Shown here one piece after another: positions 45,896 through 54,214 of a stretch of DNA of 54,214 nt. Source of the stretch: Ectocarpus siliculosus (taxonomy: Eukaryota > Sar > Phaeophyceae > Ectocarpales > Ectocarpaceae); assembly GCA_000310025.1 (NCBI GenBank), contig FN648406.1, positions 42,243 through 96,456 on the forward strand, given 5' to 3'. The notes beneath the pieces were generated by a model. It was given only the letters and a program-made list of their open reading frames with translations. It searched no databases and was not told where the DNA came from. Numbering within the stretch: the first letter of the stretch is position 1; every line of letters begins with the position of its first letter. Position numbers and translations under genes: made by a program.

Positions 45896-46046
45896 TTTAT
45901 TATTAGCATCGACCGCGCTAACCGGCTGGCCAATGAAAAGGCGTCAGTCTTAGTGCGGTTGAAAACACAAAACACTTCTATCTGCCATGAACTGGGACCC
46001 CGTGAGGGGGCAGCATGGGGGAGGCTAAACTATCCTTCGGATCAAA
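45896..46046 (+). repeat. Dispersed repeat family A, copy 2 (about 151 bp)
   Basis: This is nearly identical to 24526-24676, 21 kb away. It starts TTATTATTAGCATCGACCG and ends CTATCCTTCGGATCAAA. High identity between distant copies implies recent dispersal. Confidence 0.85.
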
Positions 46047-47539
46047 CGGTGGCAACAGAAGAAAACTGCACGCGTCTACAAAGGCTATTACCTTGTACTC
46101 GAGTTCGTTTAGGAGTACTTTCACCATTATCCCCTTTGTTGTCGCTACCTCTTTCTGGTCCTCATTTTGACAACAATCTCTTGCCAGTTCTTCCCTACCC
46201 CTGCGTTTTTTGTTTTGGGGAAGGTCATCTGGCTCAAACCCTTTGCTCTCTTCCACTCCTCCATGTATGTGTGCGTTCGTCCTTTCTTATTATGGCGACA
46301 CCATCTCTCGGTGATACTACATGCATGTTTGACGTACCATCCGGGGCCACACGAGAGGAAATGAATTGTCCACGTTTCGTTCTGCGTTGCTTGCCTTCAA
46401 TTTTGATCTCGAGCAGGGTTCAACACTCCGGTCCTTCTTCGATGCACAAGCGGGACGTCGTATCGTGGGAACCCCAAACACGGCGTCATGGTTGTATCCA
46501 TTCCTCCACAACAACACGTAGGCCAGACAGCAAGCTCCATGGCTTGCTCCGAGAAACTTGAAGAGGAAAACTGCGGGTACTTAATCTTTTTCTACATCTA
46601 TCTACAATCATTCCTCTTCAAAAATGTACTGTACACACCCACTGAGGCTGCTAGGTCGGGGGGAAAGGGGGGGGGTCTGGCCAATGCCAACACAAGTAAA
46701 CTGGCACCCCAACTAAGTGATACTCAGAAACAAGAAAAGCCGTTCGAAAAGTTTACCAGACAGGCACTGCAAGACCAAGAGCAAAGGCGGGGAAGCGGGG
46801 GCTTTTTCACTTCGTGCTTGCCTCAAAACGTCTGCTGGACACTAATCACGCCCCCATACGATATGCATACGGGGCATCGTTTCTACTTTTGATGATCTCC
46901 TAGAGGGGGGGGGGGGGGGTTCTACGGTGCAGGCATTTTCTTCCTACACCCGGAACACTTCAGGCTATCGGCAGGTGAGACACAAACGACCGGACGTTGT
47001 ACGCGAACCGCACACACCTATTCTTTGCGCCCCATCCCCCACCACCGAGTCGTGTGTGCGGTTCCAAATTCAAATGTTGAACGCGAAAAGCCCTCCTCCC
47101 TTCCGAGGACAAAAAAAAAAAACTGTCTACCCCTTCGCCCGCCCCCGGCGTTGCTGAAAAAATGGCAGGGTACGGATTCGCCTGCACACCAATTTGCAGG
47201 GAAACATTGTCACCCGTGTATGCCGGGAAAGTACCGCCGTTCTCTTTATACGTGTGATCGTTCATTCCATATCTAGGATCACTTCCGCTATTGTCGCTAA
47301 ATCTCAGAGCACCCCCCCCCCTGTTAACCGTCGCCGTGCGCGCCAACGGTCACGCGCGCAAATCCCCCAAGCGAAATCACCGCCTCGGTATGTATCGCTC
47401 CTTTCCCCCTTTCTCTATGGCGTACTCCTATTGTACGATATGCGAGTCTCACTCGTATTATGTGGGACGAGCTACGCATGACCGTTTCGCGAAGGAGCAG
47501 GAGGAGCCCTCGGCTGCGACCAGGCGGAGGAGCACACGC

Positions 47540-47775
47540 GAGAACAGCGACTCAATCGACGTTGTTCTACTCGACACGAGTGACTACCAAGTTACGGTGA
47601 ACCAATCGACATTTGTTCTTCTTCTTCACACCAGAGACTACTGAGGCACGGTTTATCAATCGACAGCGCTCTTTGAATACGAGAGACCCCCCAAAGATAC
47701 GGCGAACCAATCGACATTGTTCTTTTTCACACGAGAGGCTACCGAGCTACGGCGAATCAATCGACACTAATTACT
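47540..47775. repeat. Tandem repeat of about 55-65 bp, four copies, 60 bp past the DUF4281 stop
   Basis: AATCGACGTTGTTCT, AATCGACATTTGTTCT, AATCGACAGCGCTCTTT, AATCGACATTGTTCTTTT and AATCGACACTAATTAC recur, separated by ACGAGAGACTACC and TACGGCGAACC spacers. The array probably lies in the DUF4281 3' UTR or just beyond. Confidence 0.8.
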
Positions 47776-47834
47776 ACCGTTGTTTTCCCGTGTGTTGTCT
47801 CGCGTGGGACCGAAGTTCATCGAAACGGCGTTCT

Positions 47835-50800
47835 TCAGGAGGTCTTTTCGGGTCCCTTGGAGCAGCACTTTCCACTGATGCAGTCCGACGCCGCTCGCAG
47901 CACCACGTACAGCAGCATCCCCATCGGTCCGGCCATCATGTTGAGGAAGAGGCAGGGGGCCATGGCGAGCTTGGGCAGGCCGTTCGGGTCTCTGTTTTCG
48001 AAAGAAACGGTCATGACACGGGAAGGAAACAATCCGCGTCAGGTCCAAATAAAAAAACGAGTGAAAACATTCCCACGCACCAAACACTAAAATACGAAAC
48101 AAGCCACCAGAAAAGCGCAGAGGGGGGGTCGGGGTGGTTGTCGTGACAGAGCAGATGGAGTTGGTCTAGATGAAACACTAAAATTGATCCAGATGCTGTC
48201 GGGGGCACCCATCAGCATAGCTCAACACACACACACGCCCCGCCTACCGTATTATTTCTGCAACAACAAACTTGGCAACAACAAACTTGTCACTCTCCCG
48301 CGCAAAAGGAGAAACACTCTGTCGACCGCAAGTGCTTTTATCAGCACCGACAGAGGGAGGCACTGGATAGAAAGGTCGGAACCGTTACTGGTGTCAAGAC
48401 AACAACAACAACCACCACCACCACAACAACAACAGCAGCAACAACGCTACATGCCAGAGGCCGCGGAAAGGACACCAGAGATCACACAACGCCAACAGGA
48501 GCCCCACTCACTCCATGTTCTTCTGGACGAGGTAATGCCCCGCAACCAGGTCGAACGCCAGGTAGTGCACCCAGGCGGGCAATAGGATGCCGTCTCCCCT
48601 GAAGAGCTTGGCGATGCCGTCGAGCGTGCCCATGTCCATGTACATCGCCAGCACCCCCTCCTTGCTGTTGCGCATTTGCGACGCTAATGCAGCGATCCCA
48701 TGCGTGTTGGAGGGAGGAGTGGGAGATGAGGTTACGGAGACGCCCCGTCGAATCAGGTGTTGTATGGTTCGTCATCCACAGAGAACACAGGCGCAAGGTT
48801 TTGACAAGCAGGAACTCAAGGGAAAAGGGGGTACTGTGATTGTCGAGCCACGTCGGTAGTTGTCCAGATGGGATAGCAGAGAACGGTCGACTTGTTGCAT
48901 ACTACCGGCGTGTTCGTAGGCAGGGAACGTTCGCGGAAGGTTTGGAAAGAGCAGGAAGTTTTGTTGAGGCACACGAGATTTGGACCAACGAGGAGGCCAG
49001 ACAGGAGTAGCAATGCCACCCAGCGCCGCCATCGCAGCACTCTCTCTCTCTCCCTGTCGACCGACCCATGTCTCTTAGGCGACAGTTTGCTTCGGTTCTT
49101 TCGGATCTTGCTCCGTCGTTGTTTTTTTCCATAAAACATGCTCCTGTTTTCATCTATCGGCACCCCCTTTGAATGCGTCTGCTATGGGCTAATACTCCTT
49201 TCATCTCCCTACTGTATCCCCGTTGGAATGCGTCTGCCCTTGGGCTAAGAAGCGGCGGGTTATGCGCCGTTTCGTGCTTGAGGTACACACCGTGCGGTAA
49301 CGGTTAGGCCAGTACTCCGTATAGGCTATTGCCTTGTATTCTTGTCGTCTTTCTTGGTCAATATATTGAAAATGTACCTAGAAGAAATGTCAGTGCATCT
49401 GTAAATCACGAAAAAAATCGCCTACGGAGTGCAGGCCTAGTAACGGCACTGTTCTCCGTGCCAACTTAAATTGCTCAAAACACAACACAGCAGGCGTACG
49501 CACTGCGATTTTCGTCGTTTACGAGGGCAGGGAAGACAGGGGAGTGTTGGACAAAAGTCTCCAATCAGCGCGTGTTTGAGGGTGTTTTCGTCCCACCTAC
49601 CATTATTATTCTGGTGCCAGCCTACACCTTTCGGCACACGTGTGTGGTGCACCAGCCTGGGTGGTACAGGAGGGAACATAACTCAAGGAGTTTACTTTTT
49701 GTTTTCACGACCCCCCTGCGAAACCAGTGCCTCACCAAAGTATATGGTGTAGACGACGCACGACATCAGCACGACGGCCTTGGTGATGGGCGATGTCCAC
49801 TTCCACCTGTTTCGTCGGCGTAGTCGTGGTCGTCCGCAGTCGGAAGGGCGTACACAAGCAAGCGGTTGTTGAGGTGCACGGAAGAGTGTTGTGAAGGTTG
49901 AGGTTTCCCGCGGCGCTAGGGCCGTCGAAGGTCACAGAGCAGGACGGCACTACTGCTGCAGTGCGAAGGGGGTGCTGGATGTAAACGTTAGGGTGGGGGG
50001 GGGTATGTCACCCGCTAAGGAGGCTGCAAGCTCTTCCCGCGCGGACCACAGCCAAAGACCGCATCTATCTGGGGCACTGCTGTACGTTGCACATGGCGAC
50101 GACGAGCACTGCAGCAGAACCAGGAAAAAAACACCCAGCACCGGTCACCACACGATCAACATCAGCTTTTTCATGTACGCATTTGAACATTTTGGGCATC
50201 CACGTCTACGCATGTAGCTCAGCAATGTTTGTTCCGGAACGTCCGCAAGGAAACTTGTTGTTCCCACCAACGCTGAAAACGTATTGGTACGTTTTATAAC
50301 GCGGTTAACTGTGGATAGGAAACAAGCAGGTAATGATACGCCGTGCAATTCGAATGGTGCATCGCTGCGTGTAAGATACGGCACGCGGCAGCAGGATGGT
50401 CCCTTCCCACAGAGTCACCCAATCCCCATATGTACTTGTATGAAGCAGAACAAGACTCTTTGTATCATGATCTACGGAGATGCGGGCGCCGATGGAATCA
50501 TCAGTGAATGCGCCAGCAAGCTCTGCGCATGCCACTTGGAAAAGGAAGCAGGAACGCGCTAAGCGCGGATCAAGTGAGTCCACCACCACAAGGGGCAAAG
50601 CAACATGCTACTGCTGTTACATATTGTAGCGGAAATCATCTCTAGGGTCACTGGTGGCGAAAAGCTCGCCAAACACCAAAACATTTGATCAAGCACGAGA
50701 TCCATGGTATCACCACGCGTACGGGCACACGCCGCGCCTTGCGAGCGCTGCATATGCCGCACCAAAATGGTAGCGTTTCCATTTGATCAGCGGCGTACTT

Positions 50801-51641
50801 GTACTGATCGATCGGCGGCGGACTCGGCGGGCGTCGCCGACAAATTGATTTTCCCGCCATTCCCCCGCTACGGTGCTGCCGTCAACACCGACAGCGTGAT
50901 GTAAACTACGGTACAGCAGTAGTAGGCCTTCTTGTTGACCGAATATCATGCCTTTGGTTGCGCGCCCACGATGTCCACCACGCTGACATCCAAGCGTCCC
51001 AGCGAGCGTTAATCAACAAGCGTCACAAACACGGCAATAGAGGAGGTCCGAATTCTAAACCTAGGCATGGCGTGTTGGTGTGTTGGTTGTCTTGGGAACG
51101 AAAGCAGGCAGGTGTCTTCTGTTATTTTGGTTGAGAATTCCAAGAAAACTCGAAGACGGTGGACTGCATTCTTGAGTCCCTTGATATAACCAGCGACTCC
51201 ATAACGCGGTACTCCTTTTGCGAACTGCAGCAGCCAACGATCGTAGCGTGCCGCTTCAACCTACACCTCTGAGCCAAAACTTTTGAATTTAATTGCGCGC
51301 AAAGCGAAACAATGTAGTCTATGCACCACAACACAGGTGAATTGTTTCCCCGCGACGACAACGACAACGAGAGCTCAAGACCGTGCCCCCTGCCCCGGAG
51401 CCACAACAAACAAAAAACGACAACCAACCTCCCAGACAACCTGTTCAATGTCAACGTCTCATGCATCGCACTGCTGCTGAGGGATTTGGATTTCGGCAAC
51501 AGCTGCTCGCGGTATCCGCTGCCTCCAAACTGCAACCCACGACACCTCAACTCACTTGGGGGCGATCATGAGCGCGAGCCACGGGATGAACACCACGTTA
51601 GAGCAGAAGATAAACACCATATCATCCGTCGTCATCGTCAT
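47835..51641 (-). CDS. DUF4281 / ABA4-like membrane protein (4 exons)
   Basis: Minus-strand exons 51641-51556, 49806-49736, 48683-48512 and 47991-47835 join in phase (2, 1, 2) to about 161 residues. The order fits DUF4281: FIPWLALMIAPKWKWTSPIT, VVLMSCVVYTIYF (membrane), MGTLDGIAKLFRGDGILLP, WVHYLAFDLVAGHYLVQ, then LPKLAMAPCLFLNMMAGPMG and MLLYVVLR (membrane). In plants the family member ABA4 is needed for neoxanthin formation in chloroplasts. A carotenoid role here, such as in fucoxanthin-related xanthophylls, is an inference. No plastid presequence is visible from the chosen ATG. The frame stays open 75 bp upstream of it to a TAA, with no earlier ATG, and TTTGAAG just before the ATG could be an acceptor, so an upstream presequence exon may exist. 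Intron 1 is 1.75 kb. Confidence 0.82.
48395..48450. repeat. (CAA/CCA)n tract in the last DUF4281 intron
   Basis: CAA, CCA and CAG triplets, about 50 bp, lie between exons 48683-48512 and 47991-47835. On the sense strand they read TTG/TGG/CTG. Confidence 0.9.
49160..49250. repeat. Short direct repeat in DUF4281 intron 2
   Basis: GAATGCGTCTGCTATGGGCTAA and GAATGCGTCTGCCCTTGGGCTAA lie about 53 bp apart, each preceded by CCCC. Confidence 0.7.
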
Positions 51642-52904
51642 CTTCAAAGTGTAGGCGTCGTCAGAACCGAGTGCACAGCAGTAAACAACCGGAGAGGCAC
51701 AGCCAGAAAGTTAGCAACCTAGCCGACCAGCCAGCGGGGGGAGAGCGGGTGCGAGAGGGGCATCATGGAACGTACGGGGTAGGTAGGTTACTCTATGGTT
51801 GTCTCTTCTGTGATACCCCCTCGCAATGTCTTTGGTGCTTGTTGTTGCCATCTGGAAAGGTCTCGCGTTGGAAAAGGTTTTCGCTATGCTTCGTCGGTTG
51901 ACAGCGAAGGGTGTTGTAGAGGCGCTCGCGTCCACGCACCCTGGTTGGGCTTCGCGGCGCATTTTTTTTCCCGGCGGTGAGTCATGAACAATATCTACGC
52001 GAACAGCATGCGGTCCGTATTCATCCTTACTTGACCATTGAGCAAACAGACACCCATCTGCGAAGGTGGTCACTGCAGCTGTTGCTTGGCAGTGGGCGAG
52101 TGACTATTATAATAGCACCCATCGATTAGAATCCTATTGTATGTCACATCCGCGCCGACCATGACATCACTGCTGCTGTCAGCAGAACTCCGTGTTTGCA
52201 ACGCGTCTGCTTTTCACGAAGCAGTACTTACTTGCATGCTCCGCAAATCACGCCTACATACATGTCTACGGCAGTAGCTCCTTTGTGCAGAGTGTAGTGG
52301 TGATGAGATAGACCTTAAGTACGTGCGTGTGCACGGCTGCTGCAGATGTACCAACGGGCGAAGGTATTCCTGCGTGGAGCTGCTGCCATTTGGTGGGTGC
52401 AGACTCAACGTGCGGCATTCTCGACAACGATTAGTCAGCAATAAACTTCGAAGTACTTGGCTGCGTCTGAGATGCTACAGCAGCAGATCGCTGGATCGCT
52501 TCTGCTGGTCCACCTCGAGAATAGAGCCAGTATTGTCTGCAGGGGCCCAACACACAATGGAACAATACAACCTTCTGCCGGAAAAAAGACAGAACTACAA
52601 CTAAGAACGAGGAACCTCGAGCAAGAGAACAGTGATGCAGTGGTCGCTCGTTGCCCATGTGCTTTCATGCGTACATCCGCTCCTCCACATAGCGCTCACA
52701 TGTGAACATTTCGTCGCAGCTTGCACTTGTACAGCAATCAGTTGAACCCAGCTTCACGCCATTTGGAATCCCCGCCCCCCCACCCTTTCCTTGTTAAAAT
52801 CGAATTGCTTCAACTCGACAGCCATGAATGCCACTCAATGGCAGCGACAGCCGGAGCAGCAGCAGTGGATATCATCATCCACGAGGGGACTTAACAGCTC
52901 ATCC

Positions 52905-52940
<36 letters not shown>

Positions 52941-53310
52941 GCACCTTCAGGGGAGAAAATAAAGCAGGACTGGGCCCCCGGCACGCCGCCAGCGGGCAGG
53001 GGCCAAACCATCGGGGAGGCCTTCGCTGCTATGCAGTACCACGCGAGGGGGACAAGAAAGGTACTGTAACATACAGCTTATTTTCTTCAGTTTTCCCCTG
53101 CGAAAACACAACTAAAACATTTTAGTCTCTTGGCCCGATAAGAGTTGTGCTCGGCCTCCTCAAAAATGTTATACAGTAGTTGTACACATTCTGATCGCTC
53201 AGAACATATACAACTGTACAACACCAAAAAATGTCTCATCGGCGACGATGGTTTTTTGCAATCTGAAGAAGTGGACGCCGCGTATCCCCCCTGGCTAGCC
53301 GATCACGGGC
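51642..53310. other. Interval with one weak candidate exon
   Basis: It lies upstream of the DUF4281 gene and downstream of the minus-strand gene at the right end. It may hold the DUF4281 promoter and a missing 5' exon. The only coding hint is the plus-strand ORF at 52824. Confidence 0.4.
52824..53060 (+). CDS. Possible first exon or short ORF with poly-Ala tract (weak)
   Basis: An ATG at 52824 opens MNATQWQRQPEQQQWISSS, then a (GCA)n run at about 52904-52937 encoding ten Ala, then GEKIKQDWAPGTPPAGRGQ and a possible donor AAAG/GTACTG at 53060-53061. No downstream partner exon was found before the window ends, and a minus-strand gene lies in the way. It may be a real exon with a distant partner or a chance ORF. 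No function is proposed. Confidence 0.25.
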
Positions 53311-54094
53311 TTAGACGTTGAGGCTGCCGTCTCTGTTGAATTGTAGCTCTATCTTGGATTCGTTGCCCTCAGCGTCCTCCAGATCGATAGTGCACTTGCC
53401 CTGGTTGTCGAAATTCGCATTTGCCACCCTCCTGCCGCCCTTCTGTCCGCAAAGCGAAAGAGCGTAGAAGAAGAAGAACCGCGGGACCATCGCCGCGAAG
53501 GCAGCTCCAGGGCCGAAGTAGGCGTTGGCGTAGGTGGTACCTATGATCAGCAAAGCAGCACGCGCAAGGTGGAAGTATTGCTCGTAGGACAGCTTCCCAT
53601 GCTTAGTCCAGTGGTAGATGATAAGGTCGTGGCGAAGATAGTGACGAAAGCTGCAGCCGCTACTCCCGGGTGTAGCACAACCGACTTGGCGGCGGACTCG
53701 CTGAAGCCGAATATGGTCAAGGAGCCGAGGAAGGTGCCGGTGCACATTACCGCTCCGGCAGTCCCGAGCACATCGTTGACGGGTGGGGCGGCGGCCTTCA
53801 CAGTGTTCCAGACAGACTTCAGCTCCGCTCTTCGCGATTTTCGCGATGTTACTCTCCGCGCGATCCATGCGGCGTTTGAATTTGTTCAGCTCTCGCATCG
53901 TGGCAGGCGGCGGAGCGGCCTCGTCGAGTAGGGGTTCGATACTAGCATGCAGCGCCTGCATTTGTTGGGCTGCGAAATGCGCGACTTCATCTGCACCGGC
54001 TCCTTGCTCACCTGAGAAAGTACCTAGGCCCTTCTTCCATCCTTTTTTGGGCCGTTTCTAACTCTATTGCGAGTGCCTCTTTGGCCGTCGTCAT
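53311..54094 (-). CDS. Intronless predicted membrane protein, three apparent frameshifts
   Basis: On minus, ATG at 54094 (MTTAKEALAIELETAQ) to TAA at 53311, about 260 residues if three one-base shifts are bridged: one at an A6 run (54043-54048), one near 53817-53834 (after IAKIAK), and one near 53621-53628 (before IIYHWTKHGKLSYEQYF). Between the last two, the hydrophobic reading (GAVMCTGTFLGSLTIFG, GVAAAAFVTIFATT) is in another frame, while the original frame stays open but turns Arg-rich. The C-terminal part has membrane segments (AALLIIGTTYANAYFGPGAA, VPRFFFFYALSLC) and a soluble tail. The family was not recognised. Lack of introns contrasts with its neighbours, so transfer or retroposition is possible. 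Base-calling errors at the contig end are an equally good explanation. Confidence 0.55.
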
Positions 54095-54214
54095 GTTGCT
54101 GAAGACTGCTGTTGAGTTGGGTTGGAGAAAGTTGTGAACGATGTGTGGCGGTGCTGTCGTGAGGAAAAAATGCGGCGGGTTTGTTAGGGAGGTGATTTGA
54201 GGTGGGATATTTGT

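Larger units (their letters stand above)
44386..47834. other. 3.4-kb interval without a supported gene
   Basis: It lies upstream of the unknown minus-strand gene and downstream of the DUF4281 gene. It holds dispersed repeat copy 2 (45896-46046) and, at its right end, the 60-bp tandem repeat (47540-47775). A minus-strand reading near 44710-44500 (FCPDFNFDGEITTFRTTCH) looks protein-like but could not be joined in phase to the gene downstream. Confidence 0.45.

Noticed and set aside
45978-46256. Minus-strand 92-codon ORF over dispersed repeat copy 2
   Set aside because: Half of it is repeat sequence; there is no domain, no splice context, and it is not kept as an ORF in copy 1.

Overview
This window looks like nuclear DNA of a brown alga, most likely Ectocarpus or a close relative. 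The evidence is many short exons (about 40 to 400 bp, one of 1.2 kb) split by introns of 0.3 to 2.4 kb, introns full of TTG/CTG and poly-C tracts, stramenopile-style protein families, a heterokont-type plastid presequence, and neighbouring genes that mostly alternate in strand (a trait reported for the Ectocarpus genome). There is no sign of operons, CRISPR or bacterial mobile elements. All gene models were built by hand from ORF fragments, GT/AG sites and matching codon phase; no alignment or transcript data were available.

Layout, left to right. (1) 933-6849 (+): C-terminal part of a TKL/Raf-like protein kinase, with the N-lobe missing or off-window. (2) 13066-11310 (-): TPR-like protein with two C4 zinc-binding cysteine sets. 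(3) 13296-19675 (+): nine-exon GT31 (core-1 galactosyltransferase/fringe-like) Golgi enzyme with Asn-Glu-His in place of the DxD motif. It starts 229 bp from gene 2. (4) 36336-22425 (-): sixteen recognised exons of a PX-UBA-USP-UIM deubiquitinase with both Cys and His boxes. One exon is probably lost near a 21-N assembly gap. (5) 36721-40165 (+): four-exon predicted plastid-targeted membrane protein, divergent from gene 4 (384 bp apart). (6) 44385-42266 (-): unknown four-exon gene with two apparent frameshifts at G runs. (7) 51641-47835 (-): four-exon DUF4281 (ABA4-like) membrane protein, a candidate for carotenoid metabolism. (8) 54094-53311 (-): intronless predicted membrane protein with three apparent frameshifts near the contig end. 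A weak candidate exon lies at 52824-53060 (+).

Between and inside the genes are minisatellites, triplet repeats and a dispersed repeat family of at least four copies. Two gene ends and one splice donor fall inside local tandem duplications. The genes do not form an obvious pathway. The most notable items are the PX-USP fusion, the DxD-less GT31, the tandemly copied splice donors, and the strong strand bias of intronic triplet repeats.
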